Positions 19,603 to 27,425 of a DNA stretch of 64,000 bases are shown piece by piece (the stretch's first letter is position 1; each line of letters opens with the position of its first letter). The translations under genes and the position numbers were made by a program. Location: assembly GCF_002215035.1 (NCBI RefSeq), contig NZ_NKFP01000006.1, positions 13,083 to 77,082 on the forward strand, given 5' to 3'. Source of the DNA: Leptolyngbya ohadii IS1. Its GTDB lineage: Bacteria > Cyanobacteriota > Cyanobacteriia > Elainellales > Elainellaceae. The notes under the pieces were generated by a model. The model ran no database searches. It was not told the origin of the DNA and saw nothing but the letters and a program-made list of their open reading frames with translations.

Positions 19603-20203
19603 ACAGTTCGATTACGCGCACCTTTGGCGGATTGGGATTGGGATTGGCGATCGTCCGGCATCTGGTGGAACTGCACGGGGGAACGGTGGATGTGGACAGT
19701 GCGGGAGAAGGACAGGGGGCAACTTTTACGGTTCGTTTACCGCTGATCCCAGCCGATGCAATGCGTTTGGCAGAACCTGCTCCACCTGCAATGCTGCCAA
19801 GGGAGGGACTGCTGCGCGACGTGCGGGTACTGGCAGTAGACGATGAAACCGATATGCGCGAATACGTAAACGTCTTGCTGGCGGAGGCAGGCGCGACGGT
19901 AATGCAGGCTAGCTCCGCCAGGGAAGCCCTGACCATGCTAATGAAGACTATGCCCGATGTACTGATTAGCGATATTGGAATGCCGCAGATTGACGGCTAT
20001 ACGCTGCTGAAGCAAATTCGTCAGCTTTCCCCTAAACAGGGCGGACAGGTTCCGGCGATCGCGCTCACTGCCTATGCCAGTGAATATGACCATCAGAAGG
20101 CAATCGCAGCCGGGTTTCAGATGCATTTGTCCAAGCCAATCGATCCGGATCATCTGGTGCAGGCGATTCGGCAGTTGCTCGATATGCAGCAGTTTTCCTG
20201 AGT

Positions 20204-20893
20204 ATGCTTCCCGTTCCTGACCTTTTGCCTGTTTATTCTGCCAAGACGGTTCGCGATCGGGGGCAGAGCTTCCTGATGGATACGGAGGGCAGACGGTTAC
20301 CCAGCGTCACAACCATTTTGAACGCGACCAAACCGCCGGAGGCAAAGCAAGCACTGTTTAACTGGCGCGATCGGGTGGGGGCAGAGGAGGCACAGAAGAT
20401 TACCAGCAATGCCAGTCGGCGCGGCACGCAAACCCACAAACACATTAAGCACTATTTGCTGAGCCAGGATGTCCCCCGTCCCGAAACGGTACAGCCCTAC
20501 TGGGAGAGCCTGACGACTGTGCTAGAGCAGATCGATCGAGTGCGCTTGGTGGAAAGCTGTGTGTTTCACTATGACCTGGGCTACGCCGGAAAAATTGACT
20601 GTGTTGCCAGCTATTCCGGCACGCCCTGCATTTTCGACTGGAAAACGGCAGACCGTCCGCGCAAAAGCCTCGATCGTCTCAACGATGCCCCCCTACAGCT
20701 AGCAGCTTACTGCGGCGCGTTTAACTTTTCCTACGCCGAGCAAGGCATTCAACTAGGAGCGGCGGCGATCGTGGTTGCGGTTCCTGACCATCCGGCAGAG
20801 TTATTTTGGCTGGAAGCGGATACGCTAAAACACTACTGGCAGCAGTGGGAACGGCGCGTTGCAGAATTCGATCGACGGTTTCGCAGACGTTGA
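20204..20893 (+). CDS. PD-(D/E)XK superfamily exonuclease, RecB/MGME1-like
   Basis: This 229-residue protein has the core of a Cas4/RecB-type nuclease: LPSVTTIL near the N-terminus, THKHIKHYL, E in RLVESCVFH, GYAGKIDCVA and FDWKTA, which supply the metal-binding D/E and the catalytic K, then QLAAYCGAF. This arrangement matches the small single-domain exonucleases related to mitochondrial MGME1. It starts 2 bases after the receiver-domain stop, so the two are likely cotranscribed, though no functional link is obvious. Its 3' end is only 6 bases from the convergent hupW gene. Role in the cell is unknown. Confidence 0.82.
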   Translation: MLPVPDLLPVYSAKTVRDRGQSFLMDTEGRRLPSVTTILNATKPPEAKQALFNWRDRVGAEEAQKITSNASRRGTQTHKHIKHYLLSQDVPRPETVQPYWESLTTVLEQIDRVRLVESCVFHYDLGYAGKIDCVASYSGTPCIFDWKTADRPRKSLDRLNDAPLQLAAYCGAFNFSYAEQGIQLGAAAIVVAVPDHPAELFWLEADTLKHYWQQWERRVAEFDRRFRRR

Positions 20894-20899
20894 GTTAAC

Positions 20900-21373
20900 C
20901 TATGCGTAGCTCATCACGGGCAGAGATTCGACGATCGCATCAAATACTTTGGCGGCGGCACATTTCACGGCGGGGCTGAGTTCTAATCCCAGGTCAAGCT
21001 GATCGGCTTCAATCAGATAAACCGTGACATCCTTGGGAAAGTCCTTGCCCATCATTTTGCGCCCGACGGCGAGGGCATGATCCCAGCGAAAGTTATGCAG
21101 GCTATGTCCCGGTTCTGGCAAATTTTCTAGCTCGGCTCCCGGTACTGTGAAGACTGCTCCCGGATCGGAACCCGTTGTACAGGCATCGATCACAATCAGC
21201 GCATCGCTACCCTTTGCCTGAAACATCACATCCATGCCGCCCGTCCCGCAGTCGAACACACGCACATCCGATCGCGGATAGCGACTGAGAAAACTTTGGA
21301 GCCGTTGAGCGACAATCACGCCTACCGCATCATCACATCGATTCAGATTGCCACAGCCAATAATTGTCAGCAT
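20900..21373 (-). CDS. hupW: Uptake hydrogenase maturation endopeptidase HupW
   Basis: HupW removes the C-terminal tail of HupL after the Ni-Fe site has been loaded. The 157-residue protein has the family's N-terminal GCGNLNRCDDAVG with the nickel-sensing acidic residue (E/D16-type position in CDDAVG), DCGTGGMDV, IDACTTGSDPG and LPEPGHSLHNF with the conserved His. It lies downstream of hupL on the same strand, with a 492-bp spacer, as in several diazotrophic cyanobacteria where hupW is near hupSL. The hupW type is inferred from this context; hoxW would be the alternative but no hox genes are present. Confidence 0.9.
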   Translation of the reverse strand: MLTIIGCGNLNRCDDAVGVIVAQRLQSFLSRYPRSDVRVFDCGTGGMDVMFQAKGSDALIVIDACTTGSDPGAVFTVPGAELENLPEPGHSLHNFRWDHALAVGRKMMGKDFPKDVTVYLIEADQLDLGLELSPAVKCAAAKVFDAIVESLPVMSYA

Positions 21374-21865
21374 GGTTTGTACAGATAATAAGGGTGTGTG
21401 AATGGGAAAAAAATTTAACGCGATCGAACCTGGAGCCAGGAAAACAGGAGATCAGGAGTAAATTCAGTGTTGATCCCTGAAAGAACGGGAAGTAAGCGAT
21501 TTCTGCGATACACTTCCGACTGCTGTTGCGGCATCAGAACTAAAACGGAGTGGTCATCAGAGTCAATCTTCAAGGCTGATTTCCTGTGAAGATAGGAAGT
21601 CTCGCATGGGCGGATGAGATCCCTGCTGCTCAGAATTTGACGTTTCAGTATTCAGTATAACGATCGACTTTTGACATAGCCTGGACTTAATGATTTATTA
21701 CTTTTTCATCTGATTCATCCGATTTATCTAAAACATGAGCAAAAGAACGATCGTCCCTTCCGCAAAACAGACGGAACAGAACGAGCGCTCTTTCGTAGAG
21801 ATGCACCTGTGAGAACAAACTGGAGAACAAATCAGCGAACCAGACTGTGAACGGGGCGATGAACT
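21374..21865. other. Spacer between hupL and hupW
   Basis: No gene is seen in these 492 bp. A self-complementary AGAGCGCTC-like stretch (about 21780-21800) follows the hupL stop but lacks a T-run on the minus strand. An AT-rich stretch at 21655-21735 could hold a promoter for hupW; no clear regulatory motif was recognised. Confidence 0.5.
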
Positions 21866-23383
21866 CTAGGCAGTTCTAAATCGGGCGAGTTCCTTTCCGG
21901 TTTTGGCATCATGGGCATGAACAGTACAGACCAGGCAGGAATCAAACGATCGCGCCACATGACCCACTTCGATCGGATCGTTGGGGTCTTGGATGGGAGT
22001 CCCAACCAGGGCAGATTCGATCGGCCCCAGGCTTCCCTGACCATCACGCGGACCCACATTCCAGGTGGTGGGGGCAATCATCTGATAATTCTTGATCTTG
22101 CCGCCTTCGATTTCCACCCAGTGACAAAGCGCACCCCGCGCCGCTTCCGTTGCCCCCCAGCCGCGACCGTCTTTCTCCGTGGGTTTAATGTACCAGGGGT
22201 CACTGAGGCGAAACTCGCGCAGACAGCGTTCTGCCTGACGGTACAGCTTGACGATTTCATGCACGCGCGCCAACTGCCGCAGATGAATGTTTGCGCCGCC
22301 CATCTGCTTGAATACATCCAGGATAAAGCCGTCCCGATGCTGCCAGGATTCGCCGTGATTTCCACCTGCCACGAGCTGACGGGCTAAGGCTCCCGCTTCC
22401 AGCCTGCCAAAGTCCGTATGGAGGACTGCACTTGACCAGGAATAGGCATGGTCGAAATCATGGTCATTCTTCTGAACGGGACGGGTAACGCGATCGAAAG
22501 GATGGACATCGGCATCACCCTCGCTGTACCAGCCGTGGGAAGTGTTTTCGCGGGCAAAGCTCTGATCCATCAGTTGATGGGTATCCGTGAAGCTGTCATA
22601 CACGCCGCTCTTCATAATCATGGCAGCATTGCGTCCGGCGATCGTTGGCTTTTGGTAGCGGTCTTCGTGCGGCAGATAGCCCCAGGTCACATACCGTCCG
22701 ACGCCTGCACCGTACTGGTCTAAACCAATGTCCAGACCCATTCGCCAGTAAAAGCCCAGATCGGAGTTGGCATGATTCGGGTTCTCCTCCAGCCATGTCA
22801 TGAAATCCTCGTAGGTCTGAATTTCTTCATAGCGTTCCAGCGAACACCCTAACCACACAGGCTCCAGCCAGTTTTTGCGGAAGTATTCCAGAATCGACCA
22901 GGCGCGGGTAATGTCCGTCAGCGTGGGGGCACACATCACACCCCCCGGAACCATATAGCTGGAGTGGGGCCACTGTCCGCCCAGTAATGCATAAATTTCA
23001 ACGGGTTTGGCAGAAATCGTCACGCCCAATTCATAGGATTTGCCCGTAAAAGCAGCAAAGCGACGGCAGGCTTCTTCGTAATAGAGACTGTGCTTGTATT
23101 TTTCGTGGGTCAGGTCGATCGCAAACAGCCCGTAAAAATAGCGAGGAATGCTCTGGATCGTTTCTGCCAGCTGTCCCAGATTTCGGGCAAGGATGGCATT
23201 ACGCGGAACCTCTGTGCCCCACGCAGTATCCAGTGCCCAGGATGCACAGGTGAGGTGAAAACCGCCAGAAAAAAGAGCGAGGAATGCTCTGGATCGTTTC
23301 TGCCAGCTGTCCCAGATTTCGGGCAAGGATGGCATTACGCGGAACCTCTGTGCCCCACGCAGTATCCAGTGCCCAGGATGCAC
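21866..23383 (-). CDS. hupL: Uptake [NiFe]-hydrogenase large subunit HupL, N-terminus lost
   Basis: HupL carries the Ni-Fe active site that oxidises H2 made by nitrogenase. From HLTCASWALD (base 23257 downwards) to the end the sequence is typical HupL: WPHSSYMVPGG, YLPHEDRY, GRNAAMIM, TDFGRLEAGALARQL, GRGWGATEAARGALCHW, and the C-terminal DSCLVCTVHAHD, which gives two Ni ligands and the HupW cleavage site. About 65 N-terminal residues, including the first Ni-ligand pair (RICGICG type), are absent. In their place is a 116-base direct duplication (23276-23391 equals 23140-23255) read in another frame. As written, the protein cannot bind the metal centre. All maturation genes look intact, which argues for an assembly fault or a very recent lesion. 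Confidence 0.9.
   Translation of the reverse strand: MHPGHWILRGAQRFRVMPSLPEIWDSWQKRSRAFLALFSGGFHLTCASWALDTAWGTEVPRNAILARNLGQLAETIQSIPRYFYGLFAIDLTHEKYKHSLYYEEACRRFAAFTGKSYELGVTISAKPVEIYALLGGQWPHSSYMVPGGVMCAPTLTDITRAWSILEYFRKNWLEPVWLGCSLERYEEIQTYEDFMTWLEENPNHANSDLGFYWRMGLDIGLDQYGAGVGRYVTWGYLPHEDRYQKPTIAGRNAAMIMKSGVYDSFTDTHQLMDQSFARENTSHGWYSEGDADVHPFDRVTRPVQKNDHDFDHAYSWSSAVLHTDFGRLEAGALARQLVAGGNHGESWQHRDGFILDVFKQMGGANIHLRQLARVHEIVKLYRQAERCLREFRLSDPWYIKPTEKDGRGWGATEAARGALCHWVEIEGGKIKNYQMIAPTTWNVGPRDGQGSLGPIESALVGTPIQDPNDPIEVGHVARSFDSCLVCTVHAHDAKTGKELARFRTA
23140..23255. repeat. 116-bp direct duplication in hupL, source copy
   Basis: Bases 23140-23255 are identical to 23276-23391, separated by 20 bases. 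This copy is in the HupL frame and codes for the segment from HLTCASWALD to SIPRYF. Confidence 0.95.
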
Positions 23384-23391
23384 AGGTGAGG
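23276..23391. repeat. 116-bp direct duplication in hupL, displaced copy
   Basis: This copy occupies the place where the first codons of hupL should be and is read in a different frame, giving the odd start MHPGHWILRGAQRF. It ends only 8 bases before a dispersed repeat at 23399. Confidence 0.95.
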
Positions 23392-23398
23392 GGAGAAC

Positions 23399-23437
23399 GT
23401 AGGATGGGTTAGCGGCGCGTAGCGCATGATTCTCTGG
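23399..23437 (+). repeat. Dispersed GTAGGRTGGGTTAGCG repeat, copy 2
   Basis: It reads GTAGGATGGGTTAGCGG and ends CGCATGATTCTCTGG, closely like the copy at 6642. It lies in the damaged hupS-hupL gap, directly next to the displaced 116-bp copy. Confidence 0.75.
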
Positions 23438-23500
23438 AGGTTTGCACTTCTACGATTTCTCACTGCTTAGAAACAGGAATTCAGTTTGCTTGCTGAAATC

Positions 23501-23535
23501 CCTCTTGTGGGGTGGGCATCTTGCCCGCCTTTCAG
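23501..23535 (+). repeat. Dispersed CTCTTGTGGGGTRGGC repeat, copy 2
   Basis: It starts CCTCTTGTGGGGTGGGCATC and continues TTGCCCGCCTTTCAG, matching the minus-strand copy at 7031-7062. It lies in the hupS-hupL gap. Confidence 0.7.
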
Positions 23536-23649
23536 AATCTCTGCCGCTATTCCAGATTGTTTAATTGCCGCTCCTAAGCTACACTCGATCGCCCTAAAGC
23601 AATATTGCGAGTGTTCTCCAATGCTGTGTTGCTCGATCGCTTCCCCATT

Positions 23650-23692
23650 CCGAAATCATTAGACGGTGAATCCGAAGTGATTAGACGGTGAA
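23650..23692. repeat. Tandem 21-bp duplication at the hupS 3' end
   Basis: CCGAAATCATTAGACGGTGA (23650 on) recurs as CCGAAGTGATTAGACGGTGA (23672 on) with two mismatches and one base between. The second copy holds the hupS stop codon and last codons. It is a further local duplication in the hup region. Confidence 0.8.
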
Positions 23693-24643
23693 GATATCTT
23701 CTTCTGCCCATTTGGGGGTGGAGTCTTTTGCCACGATCGTCAACAGCGCGTAATCTTTTTTATTGACGCCGATCGGCAATTCTTTGGGGACACCCATCAC
23801 CGTTTGCGTCTTAAAGACGGTTCCCGGCATCAGGTCATGGAAGGGGAATTCGGGTTCGGTGCAGCCTAAGCAGGGCATTCCGGCTCGCGTCTTCGAGGAG
23901 ACCCGGTTCCACAGGATGCGATTGCAGGAGGAGTGGGTCATCGGTCCCCGGCAGCCCAGGTCATAGTAGAGGCAGCCCCGACGCTGACCAAATTCGCTAG
24001 TGGAGGCTTTGTAGGCAAAGTGAACGTTGCGTGTACAGCCCGTCTGCGTAAAGCTCTTGAAGAAGGTGCTGGGACGATTTAGCTCATCCAGGGCAATATC
24101 GCCAATACGTCCGGTGGCGATCGCGACGAGAATTTGGCTGATCCAGTCGGGGTGGGCGGGACAGCCGGGAATATTGATTACGGGGAGTCCGGCTTTCGAT
24201 CGATAGTCTGCGCCTAAAAATCCGCCCGACTGTCGCTTGAGGAACTGAAGCCCGGTGGATTCGCTGGGATTAGGAGCCATTGCCGGAATGCCGCCCCAGG
24301 TGGCACAGTCGCCGACTGCAACGACAAAGCTGGCAACTTTCGAGAGGTCGTCTAACCAATCTTTCATCGGACGCTGGGCGAAGCGGTTCCAGGTGCCCGT
24401 GCCGTTTGGCGCATTGATGACGCTACCTTCAAACACCAGAATATCCAGCGCAATTCTGCCTTCGATGCAGTCCCACAAAAGCTGCTGAAGCTGATTGCCC
24501 AGCTCAATTCCCAGCGACGGATGCCAGAGAATGTTCATGCCAAAATCGGTAATCAGGTCACAGGCACTCGGCTCTTCCGCATTCAAAAATGACATGGTGT
24601 TGCCGGAGCAGGCTCCACCTTGAAGCCACAAAATATTAGTCAT
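23681..24643 (-). CDS. hupS: Uptake [NiFe]-hydrogenase small subunit HupS
   Basis: HupS holds the iron-sulfur clusters that carry electrons from the Ni-Fe site. At 320 residues it is the normal cyanobacterial length and, as usual for that group, has no Tat signal peptide. Cluster ligands are visible: WLQGGACSGNT near the start, VGDCATWGG, NIPGCPAHPDW, and a C-terminal set RGCLYYDLGCRGP, SSCNRILW and MPCLGCTEPEFPF. The frame extends to 24715, but the start at 24643 (MTNILWLQGG) is chosen because it matches the family and has AAGGGGA just before it. Tandem repeats lie 130-205 bases upstream. hupL should follow in one operon. Confidence 0.95.
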   Translation of the reverse strand: MTNILWLQGGACSGNTMSFLNAEEPSACDLITDFGMNILWHPSLGIELGNQLQQLLWDCIEGRIALDILVFEGSVINAPNGTGTWNRFAQRPMKDWLDDLSKVASFVVAVGDCATWGGIPAMAPNPSESTGLQFLKRQSGGFLGADYRSKAGLPVINIPGCPAHPDWISQILVAIATGRIGDIALDELNRPSTFFKSFTQTGCTRNVHFAYKASTSEFGQRRGCLYYDLGCRGPMTHSSCNRILWNRVSSKTRAGMPCLGCTEPEFPFHDLMPGTVFKTQTVMGVPKELPIGVNKKDYALLTIVAKDSTPKWAEEDIFTV

Positions 24644-25576
24644 ACGTCCCCTTAGGATTTCACCTTCCTGACTAGTGGGTTTAACACACGGGTTTAACAA
24701 GCAAGGGCTAAACAAGCAACGCTAATCAAAATCCTGGACTCGATCGCTTAGGTGACGTTGCAATGACCTACAGTAATTCCTACGCAAGTAATTCCTACGC
24801 AAATTGATGCCACTGTTGCGTATAGTGCAGAGTGCGTATAGCGCAGAGAACAGTTACCCAATCCACAAATATATTAATTGACTCGAATACTCCATTTATC
24901 ATCAGTGCTTTTTTGCTGAATTGAAGTTGAATTCAACAAGATTTTAGGATTGAGTCATTGCCTCTTTCAATATCAAGCTATTCTGAAAATTGTGATGAAA
25001 CATCTCAATCAACGAACGACTCTGCTGCCGTAAGAATTTCTGAACTGACTACGTGACAACAGTTTGAGCGATCGTCCAAAAACGCAGGAGCTTTACAATT
25101 CGCTGCTGAAGACGAAACAGCGCTTTTCTTAACCCAAAAACAAATCAAAGATTAAACAACTTCTAAATTGCTAAACCAGTAAGGCTTTATTAAAACCGCA
25201 AACAGTAAAAATTAAACTGCCTTACCTTGAGAAAGCTAACTGATATTTAAAGAAATTCGAGCGTTTTATAAACATTTACGAACTCGTCTTCCAACCCTCT
25301 TGGACTTCGAGTATCTGTATAAAGTAGGTTTTGTCAAATCACTCGATCGGTAAATTACAGATAAATCATAGATAGCTATCGATAAGCCATTGGGTAGCAA
25401 AAAGAACAGTCTAAAGCGATTGGTTCTAACTCTGGCTTCAGTTTCTGGCTTGTGGGTTTAATTAGCGCAAATTAATTTAATTTGTTCAGCGTGGGGTGCT
25501 GTTAGTTTGGCAGTAGTCATTCCGCGTTGAACTGTTATTTTAGTTGCGTCATTCTTAGCTTTTGAGGAGAACCCGT
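24644..25576. other. Divergent control region between hupS and the hyp operon
   Basis: This AT-rich 0.9-kb region separates the minus-strand hupS from the plus-strand TPR-hyp operon and must carry both promoters. Two tandem repeats adjoin at 24772-24801 and 24817-24848. I searched by eye for the NtcA box GTA-N8-TAC and found no perfect match on either strand. No gene was found. Confidence 0.6.
24772..24848. repeat. Two neighbouring tandem repeats upstream of hupS
   Basis: AGTAATTCCTACGCA occurs twice in exact tandem (24772-24786, 24787-24801). After 15 bases, TGCGTATAGTGCAGAG and TGCGTATAGCGCAGAG follow in tandem (24817-24832, 24833-24848). They lie about 130-205 bases before the hupS start and could be regulator sites or slippage products. 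Confidence 0.75.
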
Positions 25577-26575
25577 GTGACCCCCGGCACAACTAACAGC
25601 ATGACCGATATAGCTATGAAAGCGGCGATCGAGGCGATCGAATCCGAATCTGCCACGCTGACGGAAAAGATAGAAATGCTGATTGAAATAGCAACTCAGC
25701 TTCAGCAAAAGCCAAAGGATGCTCAGCAGCTTCAGCAGTCAGTCACCCTCTATCTTTACGCAATTAATCTCTGTCAGAACCAGGGGCAAAACCAATACCC
25801 GCTGCTGATGGCACGAGCCATTGCAGGAATGGGGACTGCACTGCGATCGATTCCCGAAGACGGGTTTGAATGCATGGAGCAAGCAAAGGACTGTTACGAG
25901 ACCGCCCTACCGATTCTGCAAGAACACGCTTCTCCGGAAGAAGTCGCAGAAGCCGAAATGAATTTGGGGGTTGTGCTGCAAACGCTGGCAGGGGCAGGAA
26001 AAGCCAGACTCACCGACAGTATTCATGCCTATCAGCGATCGCTGCGGGTGTTTACGGGCGAAACCTATCCCCAGGAATCCGCGATTTTGCACAACAATAT
26101 TGCGATCGCCTATCTCTCAATGCCGCTTTCTGCCGAAGGGGAGGATATGCGTCAGGCAATGGCGGTGCAGTCCTTCCAGCAGGCACTCCAATGGATCACG
26201 CTGATTGACCACCCCAGCGAATATGCGATGCTGCAAAACAATCTGGGAAATGCGCTGCAATATCTCCCCAGTACCCACCCGGTCGAGAATAGCTGGCGAG
26301 CGGTCGCGGCTTACGATCAGGCATTGCGGGTTCGCACGGCGCGAGATACCCCGATCGAATACGCCAACACAATCGCCAATAAAGCCAACGCTCTGTGCAA
26401 TCTACCGGATGACTACGAACACCCGGAACTGGGCAATCCGCTCCATCTCCAGCAGGCAAAAGCCTATTACCGGGAAGCTGCCGAACTGTTTCAGCAATAC
26501 GGACGGTCGGAGCAGGCAATGGCAATGCAGCAGGCGATCGAGGAAATTGAGCGGGAGGAAAGCTTTGCAAGGTAA
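25577..26575 (+). CDS. TPR-like protein heading the extended hyp operon
   Basis: The 332-residue protein consists of helical tetratricopeptide-type repeats: DCYETALPILQE, DSIHAYQRSLRVF, QSFQQALQWITLI, AAYDQALRVRTAR and QAKAYYREAAELFQQYG, each preceded by an N.G..L or N.A..L helix. In Nostoc species a TPR protein belongs to the genes between hupSL and hypF, suggested to help mature the hydrogenase small subunit. The first in-frame codon is a TTG at 25562 but its bases form the AGGAG ribosome-binding site, so the GTG at 25577 is preferred. Direct function is unproven. It begins a same-strand run that ends with hypB. Confidence 0.85.
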   Translation: MTPGTTNSMTDIAMKAAIEAIESESATLTEKIEMLIEIATQLQQKPKDAQQLQQSVTLYLYAINLCQNQGQNQYPLLMARAIAGMGTALRSIPEDGFECMEQAKDCYETALPILQEHASPEEVAEAEMNLGVVLQTLAGAGKARLTDSIHAYQRSLRVFTGETYPQESAILHNNIAIAYLSMPLSAEGEDMRQAMAVQSFQQALQWITLIDHPSEYAMLQNNLGNALQYLPSTHPVENSWRAVAAYDQALRVRTARDTPIEYANTIANKANALCNLPDDYEHPELGNPLHLQQAKAYYREAAELFQQYGRSEQAMAMQQAIEEIEREESFAR

Positions 26576-26634
26576 GCATTCTCTGTTCTTTCTCATCTTT
26601 CTCAAGAATTGTTTATTACGATTGGAGCCAGACT

Positions 26635-26904
26635 ATGGAAGAGATTCAGCAGCTAATCCACGATCCATTCCTTCAGGATTTCATTCACAATTTTCTATCG
26701 GGTGAGATTACGCTTCTCACAGGGATTCTCTGGGTTGCCATTGCCGCAGGTTGCGCGATCGTGGGTGGGGCGATCGGCGGAATGATTCTCGCGGGTCAGG
26801 ATTTGGGCTATCGACTATCGGCGATGATTGGCGGTCTGTTTGGTCCAGCAGCGGTGATTCCCTCGACGATTCTAGGTTTGCTTTGCTTGAAGCTGGTGTT
26901 TTAA
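26635..26904 (+). CDS. Small membrane protein of the extended hyp operon (89 residues)
   Basis: After a short acidic N-terminus (MEEIQQLIHDPF) the protein has two glycine-rich hydrophobic segments (about 27-50 and 62-88), so it probably sits in the membrane as a hairpin. A GGAG ribosome-binding sequence precedes the ATG. Position and type correspond to one of the two small unknown proteins in the extended hyp operon of Nostoc. I know no biochemical role. It follows the TPR gene by 59 bases. Confidence 0.75.
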   Translation: MEEIQQLIHDPFLQDFIHNFLSGEITLLTGILWVAIAAGCAIVGGAIGGMILAGQDLGYRLSAMIGGLFGPAAVIPSTILGLLCLKLVF

Positions 26905-26939
26905 GAGAGTGTTCAGGAAATAGTAGAGATCCTGCATTA

Positions 26940-26970
26940 CCCCCTAAATCCCCTACAGGTGGGGGACTTT
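26940..26970. repeat. Palindromic CCCCCTAAATCCCC repeat
   Basis: A diverged member of the family: CCCCCTAAATCCCCTACAGG and then TGGGGGACTTT, with a CTACAGG centre instead of CAATTCTG. It sits between the two small membrane-protein genes. Confidence 0.7.
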
Positions 26971-26975
26971 GAAAT

Positions 26976-27080
26976 CAGCCTGGATACTGACTGCCTGGAT
27001 GCGGCTCTGCCGCCAGTAGCCGAGGGGAAGTAGAGCCTCCTATAGAGCATTCCAACGCAGAGCATCGGAACAAGAAACAA
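26976..27080 (+). repeat. Dispersed GATGCGGCTCTGCCGC ... GCATCGGAAC repeat
   Basis: This unit has, in order, a CAGCCTGGATACTG start, a GCGGCTCTGCCGC hairpin, TAGAGCCTCC, ATTCCAACGCAGAGCAT and GGAACAAGAAA. It closely matches 46494-46606 and partly 8725-8780. It directly precedes the next gene's ribosome-binding site. Confidence 0.8.
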
Positions 27081-27116
27081 CGAGAAACACGAAAGCTATT
27101 CAGGAAGGAGAATCCC

Positions 27117-27341
27117 ATGTTAGAGGTCGGCTGGTTTTCAACCAAACTGCTCATAAAAGGTAAACTGCTACGAAATCCGGGCTATTTTGCGAAAGAAACC
27201 GTCATCGGCGTCATGCTGGGTTTTCTGATGCTGCTTGGACTGCACGAACTGGGTTTACAGCTCTGGGCATCGATCGCCCTTTCCAGCTTTTTCACGGGGA
27301 TGCTAATGCCTTTCCTGCTCAAGGATGTGAAGATGCAGTAG
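27117..27341 (+). CDS. Small membrane protein of the extended hyp operon (74 residues)
   Basis: The 74-residue protein has a basic amphipathic start (TKLLIKGKLLRNPGYF) and two hydrophobic stretches (about 29-46 and 49-68). A clear AAGGAG ribosome-binding site stands 6 bases before the ATG. It is the second of the small proteins that accompany TPR, NifU-like and NHL proteins before hypF in N2-fixing cyanobacteria. No function is known. It ends 3 bases before an alternative GTG start of the following gene, so translation may be coupled. Confidence 0.75.
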   Translation: MLEVGWFSTKLLIKGKLLRNPGYFAKETVIGVMLGFLMLLGLHELGLQLWASIALSSFFTGMLMPFLLKDVKMQ

Positions 27342-27425
27342 ATTGTGCTGCAAATCCTAGGGTACAAGGTTAAAGAATCGATCGAAGAACGAGAAGTTAA
27401 TCTGTTCTATTACCCAATCGCACTC

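Larger units (their letters stand above)
19206..20201 (+). pseudogene. Detached C-terminal part of the PAS kinase: ATPase end and receiver domain
   Basis: The 331-codon frame is a mosaic. Its first part copies the receiver segment (19214-19299 equals 19919-20004), then the last PAS unit (19290-19602 equals 18439-18751). From [20 protein letters not shown] on it is the genuine remainder of the kinase's HATPase domain (G2 box [11 protein letters not shown]), followed by a CheY-like receiver (about 215-330) with acidic VDDE, phospho-acceptor D in ISDIGMPQ, T in ALTAYA and K in LSKP. So the receiver itself is complete. It was called a broken part of the preceding gene because no kinase or receiver starts with this mosaic. 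It is followed after 2 bases by the exonuclease gene. Confidence 0.8.

Noticed and set aside
23100-23700. A hupL-type programmed excision element with flanking recombination repeats
   Set aside because: There is no xisC-like recombinase in the window and the missing part is the N-terminus; the 116-bp direct repeat with a 20-base spacer does not look like an excision junction.
24644-25576. NtcA-binding site for hupS
   Set aside because: I checked each GTA in the region on the plus strand, which covers both strands for this palindrome. None has TAC eight bases later.
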